This document shows positions 44,214 through 54,500 of a stretch of DNA of 64,000 nucleotides, piece by piece. The first letter of the stretch is position 1. Each line of letters opens with the position of its first letter. This DNA comes from Acidobacteriota bacterium. Lineage in GTDB: Bacteria > Acidobacteriota > Blastocatellia > Pyrinomonadales > Pyrinomonadaceae. The stretch is from NCBI GenBank assembly GCA_016713675.1, contig JADJOS010000001.1, forward strand, positions 1,674,001 to 1,738,000, written 5' to 3'. Below the pieces are notes generated by a model. That model was not told where the DNA came from, made no database searches, and saw only the letters and a program-made list of their open reading frames with translations. The translations under genes and the position numbers were made by a program.

Positions 44214-45869
44214 ATGATGAACAAGAAGTTTTATGCCGTGCTCGCCGTTGCGATCAGTGCGGCTCTCATTCTATTTGCCGTAAGTTACACGCCGTCAGGT
44301 GCGATCGCACAGTCGACGCCGCCCGTGACCTACGGAACGCTTGATAATTTTGATGTCATAAATGACACCGGTGGTGATTGTCACGGTTTTGAGATCGAGC
44401 TGGAGGGAATTACCAGTGCCGACGTCCCATATTGGTTCGGTGCGCCGTACCAGCGTTATGGCGAACCCTCGATCGTGCCGACATCAAATGGCGTGATCGT
44501 TCGATATGCGGCGACCTATGCCGCAGGTGCGTGGTCGGCCACGACGCCGATCGCAGGCGGCTATTTTCCGCCGACCGACGGGCACTCGTGCTGGGCCGGT
44601 GTCAACCCCAACTACTTAAGCTGGGGATGCGACCATTTCGTAGTGTCATTGAATGCCGCTCCGACACGAACAACATATCGTTGGCTCGTCGAAGGCACGA
44701 CGCCGGGCAGCCTGGTCCAGTTCGGCAGCAATACGCCGATCCCCGCTCCAGTCTGGAACGTGACACCTGCTTCGACACCGGGCGATCCGCCTGCGGTCGC
44801 GACCGTGATACCACCTATCGCTCCTGTCGGCAACTCGCAATTCGGCGAGCCGATGTGGATCAAAGTATGGGTTACGACATTACCAAATGCCGTTCATGCT
44901 GAAGATCTCAACCATATGATCATAGATGATCCGGATGTAAACATCGTTCCGAATGAGCCCGCCGAGATCGAATGGGAATGGATGCTGCTGCAGGCAAAGG
45001 TCGTGGACGGCGTGATCACCGGTGACCGCGTATTTACCCAGATCACGCCGAGTGGCAGCGACGCCGTTACCAGACGTTTCGAGTTCTACAAATATACGGG
45101 ACTGCTTGACCCGGATACCGAAAACCTTGGTGAAGCTCTTTGCGACAACCCGACAGCTTTGGATCAACAGCTTCCGGCATCGCCGCGGTGTGGTGAGCCT
45201 GACGCAAATGGAGTCGCCGGAGTAGGCGATCTGATCGGCGCGCAGAATGTGGCGGTCAATCTCGCGGGGCCGGTCATTGTCACTCCGGAAAACCATCCGC
45301 CTCTTGCTAATCCTGACAGCGCTGTTACAACCGAAGACGTTGCGATATTGATCAGCCCGGCATTTCTTTTGGGTAATGACAGTGATGCCGACGGTGACGC
45401 TATAAGCATCCAGTCTGTTAACAACGCGATCAGCGGAACTGTTAGTTGGGATGGAACCAATGTCCTATTTACCCCGAATCCTGATTTTGACGGGTCCGCA
45501 TCATTTGATTATACGATCAGCGACGGACCACACGTTGCAACGGCCTCAGTCAGCGTGACGGTCACACCGGTGAACGATCCGCCAACAGCCGATGCGGGGC
45601 CCGATCAGTCCGTTCGCATGGGCACTGTCGTCACTCTGAATGGAGGCGGAAGTGCGGATGTCGATGGTGACAACATAACATTTACCTGGGCGTTAACGTC
45701 AGTACCTGCCAAAAGCAGAGCAACATTGAGCGGAGGAGGGACAGTCGTCAACCCGACGTTCAAGGCCGATAAGGCTGGCACCTATTTGGTAAGTCTCGTG
45801 GTCAACGACGGTACAGCTAATTCCGTCGCGGACACGGTCACGATCACGGCGACGAAGGGAAAGAAGTAG
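44214..45869 (+). CDS. Secreted protein with cadherin-like and PKD domains
   Basis: 551 residues, MMNKKFYAVLAVAISAALIL signal peptide. The N-terminal ~330 residues are not recognised (DVINDTGGDCHGFEIELEGI). Then comes a cadherin-like repeat (NHPPLANPDSAVTTEDVAIL, LLGNDSDADGDAISIQSVNN) with Ca-binding-style Asp motifs, and a PKD-type domain (ADAGPDQSVRMGTVVTLNGG). The ATG at 44214 follows AAGGGAGGTTAAT; earlier in-frame codons (44169) are outside the signal peptide. A hairpin terminator follows. Probably a cell-surface or secreted adhesion protein. Confidence 0.8.
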   Translation: MMNKKFYAVLAVAISAALILFAVSYTPSGAIAQSTPPVTYGTLDNFDVINDTGGDCHGFEIELEGITSADVPYWFGAPYQRYGEPSIVPTSNGVIVRYAATYAAGAWSATTPIAGGYFPPTDGHSCWAGVNPNYLSWGCDHFVVSLNAAPTRTTYRWLVEGTTPGSLVQFGSNTPIPAPVWNVTPASTPGDPPAVATVIPPIAPVGNSQFGEPMWIKVWVTTLPNAVHAEDLNHMIIDDPDVNIVPNEPAEIEWEWMLLQAKVVDGVITGDRVFTQITPSGSDAVTRRFEFYKYTGLLDPDTENLGEALCDNPTALDQQLPASPRCGEPDANGVAGVGDLIGAQNVAVNLAGPVIVTPENHPPLANPDSAVTTEDVAILISPAFLLGNDSDADGDAISIQSVNNAISGTVSWDGTNVLFTPNPDFDGSASFDYTISDGPHVATASVSVTVTPVNDPPTADAGPDQSVRMGTVVTLNGGGSADVDGDNITFTWALTSVPAKSRATLSGGGTVVNPTFKADKAGTYLVSLVVNDGTANSVADTVTITATKGKK

Positions 45870-45922
45870 AACGTCGATCAGTTAAAATGCTGACACCGGA
45901 CGCTTGCGGAATAGCAAAAAAT

Positions 45923-45955
45923 GGCCGTCACCTCGGATCTTCCGCGGTGACGGCC
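45923..45955 (+). terminator. Hairpin after the cadherin-like gene
   Basis: Stem GGCCGTCACC (45923-45932) with GGTGACGGCC (45946-45955), loop of 13, followed by GTTTGTTC. The T-run on the plus strand is weak; on the minus strand six A/T bases precede it. Acts after the secreted protein, ahead of isocitrate dehydrogenase. Confidence 0.7.
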
Positions 45956-46028
45956 GTTTGTTCATCTCGATGCGCTGTTTGGCCTTTATTCGCGGGCCGT
46001 TGTAAATTTGAATACAGGATAACAGCTT

Positions 46029-47051
46029 ATGAAACACACCATTACACTAATTCCCGGCGATGGCATCGGCCCTGAGATCGTCGCGGCGACGGTTAGGATC
46101 ATCGAGGCGACGGGCGTCGAATTCAATTGGGAAACGCAGATACTTGGCTCGCAGGCACTCGAGAAATACGGCGAAACACTGCCTGCGGCGGCGATCGACT
46201 CGATGCGGCGGACAAAAGTGGCGCTGAAAGGGCCGATCATGACGCCGATCGGAAAAGGATTTACGTCAGTCAATGTCGGCTTGCGCCGGGCACTTGATCT
46301 GTACGCCAATGTACGTCCGGTCAAAGCTCTGCCGAATATCCCTTGTCGATATCCCGAACTCGATCTCGTCATCGTCCGCGAAAATACTGAGGGGCTTTAC
46401 TCGGGGCTCGAACACACGGTCGTTCCGGGCGTTGTCGAAAGCCTTAAGGTCATCACTGAGAAAGCTTCGACGCGGATCTCGCGATATGCGTTTCAGTACG
46501 CCCGCGATTTTGGCCGCAAAAAGGTGACGGCCGTTCACAAGGCCAACATCATGAAGCTCTCTGATGGTTTATTCCTCGAGTGCTTTTACAACATGGCCAA
46601 GGAGTTTCCCGACATCGAGGCCGATGACAAGATCATCGACAATTGCTGTATGCAGCTCGTAATGAGGCCCGAACAGTTCGACGTGATGGTCATGGAGAAC
46701 CTGTACGGCGATATTTTGTCCGACCTTTGTGCCGGACTGATCGGCGGGCTTGGGCTTGCTCCGGGAGCGAACATCGGTGAGCAGGGAGCGGTTTTCGAGG
46801 CCGTCCACGGCTCGGCACCTGATATCGCTGGGCAGGGAATTGCCAATCCGACCGCCATCCTGATGTCGGCGATCGTGATGCTCCGCTACATTGGCGAAGC
46901 CGCCGCGGCAAAATCGGTCGAGGATGCGATGATGGCAGTATTTGCCGAAGGCGTTGTACGCACCAAGGATCTCGGCGGCACCGCAAAGACGGCTGAATTT
47001 GCCAACGCTATCATCGAAAAGATCCATTCGGGTGCGACCGCGGCGGCATAG
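46029..47051 (+). CDS. icd: NAD-type isocitrate dehydrogenase
   Basis: 340 residues. Oxidatively decarboxylates isocitrate to 2-oxoglutarate. Motifs: LIPGDGIGPEIVAA, the substrate loop TPIGKGFTSVNVGLRRALDL, YANVRPVKALP, VRENTEGLYSGLEH, AVHKANIMKLSDGLFL, ENLYGDILSDLCAGLIGGLG and EAVHGSAPDIAGQGIANPTA. The Ser/Asn loop and ENTEGLYSGLEH match isocitrate rather than isopropylmalate dehydrogenase; the short length indicates the NAD/IDH3-like branch, but cofactor preference was not tested. The gene appears monocistronic. Confidence 0.92.
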   Translation: MKHTITLIPGDGIGPEIVAATVRIIEATGVEFNWETQILGSQALEKYGETLPAAAIDSMRRTKVALKGPIMTPIGKGFTSVNVGLRRALDLYANVRPVKALPNIPCRYPELDLVIVRENTEGLYSGLEHTVVPGVVESLKVITEKASTRISRYAFQYARDFGRKKVTAVHKANIMKLSDGLFLECFYNMAKEFPDIEADDKIIDNCCMQLVMRPEQFDVMVMENLYGDILSDLCAGLIGGLGLAPGANIGEQGAVFEAVHGSAPDIAGQGIANPTAILMSAIVMLRYIGEAAAAKSVEDAMMAVFAEGVVRTKDLGGTAKTAEFANAIIEKIHSGATAAA

Positions 47052-47126
47052 TGCGGCGAGATTTATTGCAACGCAAACTTGGCCGTTTCGTTCTAATAGT
47101 GCGGGGCCGGAGGAGGCCGCAGTGAT

Positions 47127-47516
47127 ATGAAAATAATAATCGCAACATTTGCACTCGTTTTCGCATTCGCAATGACCGGAATGTCTCAGACACCTGAATA
47201 CCTGACCGTAAAGTCGGGCAAGCAGGGCATCGCAAAGAAAAGCAAGCTAAGAATAAAGTTCATTTCTTTAGTGGAAGATTCGCGATGTCCAGAGGGCGTC
47301 AATTGCGTCTGGGCGGGCAACGCCAAGATCAAGGTCAAGCTGAGCAACGGACAGACCTCAAAAGAATTCGAGTTCAACTCGAATGATGGCCCGAAGGGCG
47401 ATTCGTTCGACGGCTGGGCCGTTTATCTTGAGGAACTCACGCCATATCCTAAACAAGGAAAGGCCGCGACGGGTCACTATAAGGCCAAATTCAAGGTCAT
47501 TCGTCTTACACGCTGA
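47127..47516 (+). CDS. Small secreted protein with DSRCPEGVNCVWAG motif
   Basis: 129 residues with a signal peptide (IIIATFALVFAFAMTGMSQT). The mature part has VEDSRCPEGVNCVWAGNAKI, a two-cysteine motif seen in small exported proteins of several phyla, then a beta-rich C terminus (FDGWAVYLEELTPYPKQGKA). Function unknown. A hairpin terminator at 47567-47610 follows. Confidence 0.7.
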   Translation: MKIIIATFALVFAFAMTGMSQTPEYLTVKSGKQGIAKKSKLRIKFISLVEDSRCPEGVNCVWAGNAKIKVKLSNGQTSKEFEFNSNDGPKGDSFDGWAVYLEELTPYPKQGKAATGHYKAKFKVIRLTR

Positions 47517-47566
47517 CCGAAGACTAAATATTGACGGTCTCTCGATAGACCATTCACGTAAAACAC

Positions 47567-47610
47567 GCACCTTCTGCTACGGAACGGAGATCCGGCAAAA
47601 GGTGCTTTTT
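47567..47610 (+). terminator. Intrinsic terminator after the small secreted protein
   Basis: GCACCTTCTGC (47567-47577) pairs with GCAAAAGGTGC (47595-47605) with one mismatch, followed by TTTTT (47606-47610). Confidence 0.75.
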
Positions 47611-47794
47611 GCGCGTAAACGTAGGCGAACAAACGGATCGACAGCGAATGGCACAAAGGTTGATACATACCTAGTGTAGATGGATAACTCGTTGAGTATC
47701 AATCATTTACAAATCATTACAATTCGCGGATCTCATCCGGAGATCCAAAGAATGTGTAACTGAAAATCAAGCAGGGATATACAGAGGAGTAATC

Positions 47795-48487
47795 ATGAGA
47801 TCAATTAATATCAAGAAATTTGCAGCAGCATCAGCACTAGGTTTGGTCGCGTTATTGGGCACCAGCGAGATCGCCAACGCACAGGGCCGCGGCCGCGACG
47901 ACCGTCGAAGCGACCAAACATACGACCGCCGTAATGACCGCAAGGCAGAAAAGGAACGCCAAAAGGCCGAACGTCAGCGAGCGAAGGTCGAGGCAGCCAG
48001 AGTTAGAGCTGAACTGCAGCGTCAGGCTGAATGGAATGCCCGGAACACGCGGATGAACAACAACCGCCGCGTCTATAACAACGGCAACTACAACGTCAAC
48101 AACAACGGCAGCCGATATCGTGTCTACCGCAACGGCACGTATTACAACACTGACCGCAACGGTGCGGAATTGCTGAGGCAGGCAGTGAACGAAGGCTACC
48201 GACAGGGTTTCCAGGCCGGACGAAATGACCGCGACAACCGCCGACGTGCGAGCTGGTCCAATTCGAGCGTTTATCGCAGCGGAACGGTGGGATACCAGAG
48301 CAACGTCAGCCGTGCTCAGTACCAGTACTACTTCCAGCAGGGCTTCCAGCGTGGCTATCAGGACGGTTCGAACAGCCGTTACCAGAATGACTACAACGGC
48401 GACTATCAGTACGGTACCTACAACAACGGATCAATGAGCATCCTCGGAACGATACTCAATCAGATCCTGAACATTCAGACCTATTAA
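47795..48487 (+). CDS. Secreted Asn/Tyr/Arg-rich low-complexity protein
   Basis: 230 residues. A signal peptide (FAAASALGLVALLGTSEIAN) is followed by a highly charged Arg/Lys/Glu helix (KAEKERQKAERQRAKVEAAR), an Asn/Tyr-rich stretch (MNNNRRVYNNGNYNVNNNGS) and two copies of a GFQxGxxD-type motif (EGYRQGFQAGRNDR and QQGFQRGYQDGSN). The composition suggests an exported structural or cell-surface protein; function unknown. An AGAGGAGTAATC lies just before ATG. A strong bidirectional terminator follows. Confidence 0.7.
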   Translation: MRSINIKKFAAASALGLVALLGTSEIANAQGRGRDDRRSDQTYDRRNDRKAEKERQKAERQRAKVEAARVRAELQRQAEWNARNTRMNNNRRVYNNGNYNVNNNGSRYRVYRNGTYYNTDRNGAELLRQAVNEGYRQGFQAGRNDRDNRRRASWSNSSVYRSGTVGYQSNVSRAQYQYYFQQGFQRGYQDGSNSRYQNDYNGDYQYGTYNNGSMSILGTILNQILNIQTY

Positions 48488-48501
48488 TTTAGCGTTTTGA
48501 T

Positions 48502-48538
48502 AAAAAATGCCCCGGGCTCAAATGCTCGGGGCTTTTTT
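48502..48538. terminator. Bidirectional terminator between convergent genes
   Basis: AAAAAA, stem GCCCCGGGC with loop TCAAAT and GCTCGGGGC, then TTTTTT. It serves both the plus-strand secreted gene and the minus-strand giant gene ending at 48564. The first 23 bases from GATAAAAAATG are identical to those of the hairpin at 56023. Confidence 0.85.
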
Positions 48539-48563
48539 GTTCGAGTTAGCGGACAACTTTCAA

Positions 48564-51500
48564 CTATGGCGAGTTCTCTGATCCAACAAAATCAACATCG
48601 GTCAGGTCGTCGTTCACCGCCACTATCTGCGACGAGAAGGTGTACCGCTTAGAGCTGACCGCGATCACGTATGTCTCCCCGGACGGGACGTCCTGGAACC
48701 TGTAGTATCCAAGAGAACCTGTCAAAACCGTGCGGCGATTACCGGTTGAATCGGTGATCGAAACAGAGGCATTCGTCAGCCCACCTCCGGAAGGAGTTTT
48801 TATGCGGCCGGAAATGCTCACGCCTGCGGCAGTTGGGCCAAATCGAGGTGTGAATTCGGACGTGTTACCGTTTGCGTCGGTCGCCGAAGCGGTGATCATA
48901 TCGGTACCGAGAATTCCGAGAGTGTAGATATTTCCGAGGTTTACGGTCTTTGTCCCGGGAGCGAGCGAATTGTAGTCGGCCAGAGTATAAAACGTCGAAC
49001 CAATAAACCGCTCACCCTCACTGCCTGCATCGGCCTTGAAGAACTCGATATAAATACCGTTCATCCCATAGGCGGAGTTCGCCGGTGCCGAATCAACACG
49101 CAAACTAACGATAACATCATCGTTTACTACTCGCGTCGAAACAATTTCGGGGTAATTCTGCAAATTATTCGGCCCGGTATCGGCGTCAAGAGGATCATTC
49201 AGCGTATGGCCGTCATCGCCGATGTCGATTCCCATTAGGGCATTGGCAAAGATGCTGTTCGGGTCAATAATGTTGTTTTGGCCGGCGTCGACAGCCATGA
49301 GAATTCCATTCTTTCCGTTATATGCGATCGTGTTCCCGGCATTCGGCTCAAGGCCCCCAATCGTCGTCCTTCCAACGCCTCGCTGCAGAAAAATACCATT
49401 TCCGATATTTCCGAGTGGACTGGTGCCGTCGGAGGCCGTGCCGATGTAATTACCGGAAATGCGCGTATTCAGGGTGTTGCTTCGCAGGAATATTCCATGC
49501 TGACTGTTACCGGAGATCACGTTTCGAGCTCCGGGCATATCCGCTCCAAAGCCACCGATCAACGTTTCCAAGGTTTCGCTAATTTCTAAGCCCATAATTC
49601 CGTTCGGAATAACCGCCGTACCGGCCGCATTCGTGCCAATATAGTTGCCTTGTATCTTGGTTCCGAACGGAGCCGACGCTGCCGGGACGGCACCGGGCTG
49701 GAGCGAGATCCCAATCTGCGTGTTCCCGGAGATAACGTTTCGAGAATCGGCGGTTGTTCCCCCGATAGTATTGTTGTCGGCGCCGTTGGCGATCGCAACT
49801 CCGTGCGTTTGTCCGGGAAGCGCAACGGTACCTGCAGAATTGGTTCCGATATAGTTTCCAAGGAGGCGGTTTCCCGAAGCCTCGATCTTGGGATCCTCAA
49901 CTGGCCGAATGATCGTGACCCCGCTACCATTTCCAGAGATAGTATTTCCCGAAATTGTGTTGTTAGAGCTTGTAATGAGGATCCCGAAATCCGTGTTCGG
50001 CCTGGCCTCGTTCCCCGTCCGATCTGTCCCGATCAGGTTGTTGAGTATCGAATTGGAATCGCCGAGGATGTCGATCCCGGCTATCGAATTGCCACTAATA
50101 TTATTGTTTTGAATTGTGTTGCCTATGCCCTGCACGTAGATTCCCTTTTCCTGCGGAAGCATTACATCTTCGCGACTTAGACCGATGCGGTTATTCTCGA
50201 CCACATTACCAGTCGGAATCGTATCCGATTCTACATGCCTCTCAATGGTGACGCCCGTTTCTGTATTTCCTGCAATGATATTGTTCCTGACAAAGTTCAC
50301 ATTTCCGGCAATATCGACGCCATGCAGGTTCGGGTGCGACTCGGTGCCGGTTCGGGTGGTGCCGATATAATTTCTCTGGATCGTATTTTGCGTTCCGAGG
50401 TGATCGATTATGATCCCGCCTTCTTTATTGCCGCTAATAAAATTGAGGTAGCCATCCACGTCTGCTCCCACGAAATTACCAGACGCCTCAGAAATCACGA
50501 CCCCGACACAGTTACTATAATCATCGATCGGGTCAGCTTGGCTGCGAATACCGATTAGATTGCCGAGTATTTTGTTCCCCGTCGTCCGTATCGTTTCACC
50601 CGCCGAGAACCGTCTTGAGTTCGCCCTCCTTTTGCGCTCATCAGAAGCTCCCTTGCAGTCTTTATCGTCCACGTCCGGAGAGTTTCGGGTGAATTCAGCG
50701 GGAATCTCGAAGAAATCGGATAGTATAACTCCGATGATATTGTTCGCTATCAGATTTCGGTCAGTGTATTCGTTTTCAGAACGCACTATTCCGCCAATGG
50801 TGTTGTTCGCTCCCTGGAATATCGCGACGCCGGCGGCACTATTACCGATACCGTTGTTAGTTACAAAATTCCCGTCGGACTCCCGGATCATGACCGCAAT
50901 TTGTCCCTGGATGACATTTCTCAACATAATATCGCCATTCCCGCCGACATGATTGCCTGAAGAGCCAGCATCCAAAACGATCCCGTCCGCCTCACTGAGC
51001 CGTGATCGTTCGGTGTCGGAAAGCGTGAAGCCTATCGAGTTGCCTAGGACCGTATTGCCCACTGCCGATGTGCCGATGATCTTGATCTGCTCGACTGAGT
51101 TTCCGACGAGCAGGTTGTTAGAGCCGGTACTTGGCTCGGCTGCATCACGATCTCCTCCGATCGTGTTTCGGGCGCCTGTGATAAGGACCCCGCGACGCTG
51201 TTTACCAGCAGGGTCCTCGGTGATACCGTCAGCGAATATGCCGATATAGCATTTAGTGACATCAACGTCATTCGCCTGTATTAGGACTCCCGAATCGCCG
51301 AAGCGATTGATCGTCAATCCCGTTAGTAAAGAATCATCACTGCCTGCGGCAAAGACAAAACCGTTAGAGGTAATGCTGGTAGCGGCACCATTGACTTCGA
51401 CGACAGGTGTACCGGCATAGCCGGGTTGGAATGTGGCATTGATGAAAACTTTCTCGGTGATCGGCGGCAGATCGCTGAGCACCAAGATCGTCTGAATGCC

Positions 51501-54500
51501 GCCACCCGGGATGTTGAAATAGATGTAATCGGTGCCTGCGATAACATTCGTCGTTTGAATCGCTGCCCTGAGGCTGCACTGTTCCCCGGTGGTATTGAAA
51601 TCTACATCGCAAATGCCGTCGGCCGGATTGGGATCGGATTCGTCGGTGTTGATATTTACAAAGAATCCGATTGGGCAACTGCCACCGGCTAGGCTCATTG
51701 CGGACTCTTGTTCCGTTAGGGCGCCGGAAACAGAACATTCTCCCGCATAGCACGAGAATTCGCTTGTATTTCCGTCCGAGTCCGTTGCGGTTGCGGATAT
51801 CTTGAGATCGGAAGAAACCGGGCCCGTGGAGGAAAAAAGAAACGCGGTCCGGCCGCTTGAATCAGTTGTGACGGTGTGCGATCCGATGTAGGTTTCTCCC
51901 TCGCCGTAGTTTGAAGAATCGGGCGAAGAGTTTGAATAAAAATCAAGGGTGTAAGTTTTAGAAGCCTCGCTGCCGAAAGCCCCGCCGACTGTTACGGTTC
52001 CGCTCTGGTTGAAGATCGGTGTCGTCAGGATGGGATAGTTTTGGAGTTTGTTCGCGCCGTTATCGGAGTCCTGACAATCGTTCTCCGTAACGCCGTCGGG
52101 CTGTGGATTGCTAACGGTCGATGCGGAAAGATCGATCCCGAGTGCTCCATTGCTGTGAATTGAATTGAACCGGATGCGGTTGCTCTCGGCGAAATCGGTA
52201 AAATATCCGCTAACGGTTATACCGTTGCGCCCGTTGTAGGCGATCACATTGCCCAAGCCTGTATCGCCGATGTGGTCGAACTCGCCCCGCAGTTCCACAC
52301 CGTCGCGGCCGTTGCCAAGCGGGGCTCCATTCTTGTTTACGCCAATATAGTTGTTGACGGTCGCAGCAGCCGGAACGCCCGGCAGAAAAATAATTCCGCT
52401 GCCGGTATTTCCCGAGATCACATTGCGTGTGATCGGATCTGAACCGCCGATGACCGCCGCACCTCGTGGATCGTAGAATTGAATTCCGTCGGCGTTCGGA
52501 ATCGCGGTTGATCCCGTCCGGTCGGTGCCGATAAGGTTCCCATAAACAAGAAACAGCGAAAGGCTTCCATTGTCGCCAAACGAGGAGGAGGTTATCGCGA
52601 AGCCCCTATTCCCCGAAATGAGATTGCCCAGCGAAGTCTGGTTTCCGCCCTGACCGGTCAGGACATCGCCGATCCTTGAGGTCCCGGCCGCGAACATTGC
52701 GATCCCATTGTCGTTCGGCAGCGCTTCAGTGCCGGTCCTGTTCGTTCCGACATAATTATTCCAGATGCCGACGTCTCCAAGCCGCCCGGCGCGAACGATG
52801 CCGGTCGTGGTTGAGAACCCCGAGCCCGAACTCGGATCGAAGTTAGCATTCCCGGAGACGAGGTTGCAGAACCCCGTGCAGCTATCGGGCGATATTCCGC
52901 TGGTGCCTCCGATAGTCGAAAACGTTTCCGTATTTAAAACACCCAATGCGCCGAAAAGATTGACCGTCCAGATGGACCCGCCAGCAGGTATAGGTAGGCG
53001 ATTGTAATCGTTGGGGATCGCGATGCTGCCGGTCACATCGGTGCCGACGTTGTTACCGCCGACTCTGCAGCTGCCCTCAGGTACAAACGGACCGGCAGCA
53101 GCCTCAGTCAGAAATCCTCCGACGATCTCGATCGGCCGCCGGGGGGAGCAAATAATACCGCCTTCGCTATTACCGGAGACAATATTACGTCCCGAGGAAG
53201 TGACTGAGCCGATAGTGGCGGTGTTTCGGGGACTGGTGTAGATCCCGGAGCGGCAGTTTCCGATACGGCTTGTTCCAGCCGCGTTAGTACCGATCCTGTT
53301 TCCTTTGAAAGTACTATTCTCAGTAACCCATTCGCCGGTCTCTAAATTGAAAGGCGACAGTTCGAGGACGCCATCGCCGAGGCATCCTTCCGGATCGTTC
53401 GATACGGGGAAAAGGTGGCGGTTCCCCGAGATCGTATTGCCCGAACCGGGCTGATCGCTTCCTACGAGATTGTCTGCGCCGGAGAGGTGGATGCCTGCCG
53501 AGTTTGCGAGAGCCGCGTTGCCATTGGAGTTCAGGCCGATGAAGTTTCCAAAGATGAAAGTAGACCGGCCGTCGATCACGGTCAGACCGGTGCCGAAATT
53601 TTCACCGTTCGGAACCTCTGCATCGCCGTTTCCAGACAGCACATTCCGGGCGAAGGAACTCACTCCGCCGATAAAGTTGTCATCCGAATCGTAGATCAGA
53701 AGCCCGGAAGCTTCGTTGCCCCGATCCTGTGTGCCGGACCCCGTATTTCCGAGATAGTTTCCTTCGATGATATTGAATCCGGCGAACGTTTCGCCCACGA
53801 AGTTAAAAATGGCGATCCCGGCTCCGCCAGTGTAAGTCTCATCGTTCTCGTTGTAGAGTTGCTCGAATCCGGTCACGGCGAGTCCGCGAACGACTGAGTC
53901 GGAGGTGTTGATATCTAAACCGTTTGAACCTTCGCCAGCAAGATTGCCGAATACCTCGATGATCGGGACGCTGGAAAAACCGGGTTGCGTGGTAGCGTCG
54001 ATCGTCACCGGATATTCCACCCTCGGCAGCGCTGATTCGGGTTGGAGGATCCTAAAACCAGATCCAATGCTGAACGTGATCGTGTCTACGCCGTTGGAGT
54101 TATTTGCTGCCTGAATCGCTTCCCGGAACGAGCACGAGGCGCCGCATGATCCATCATCCTCGTCGCTCGTAGTATTGACGACGAACGTCGCAGCAGGCGA
54201 TGTCAATATGACGGATGGCTCCGAGGCTCCTTGTCGGAGCACGACGAGATCCGAAAGAGCATCCGAGTTCAGACGCATCGGACGGATCGCAACTGCGGAA
54301 CCATCGACATCAAGCGACACTATCTCGTTCGCCGTCGTTGAACTGTTGCGCCTGAGATTCTCTCGGATCATCAAGTGAATTTGATTCGAAGCCGAGTCGA
54401 TAAACGCGAGCTCGTCGCGTCCCGAATCGGAAACGCGAACTTTTACAAGCTTTGACAATGACAGCGACGCAGCGGCGTTCGCGAGTTTTGCGTCGCGGAC

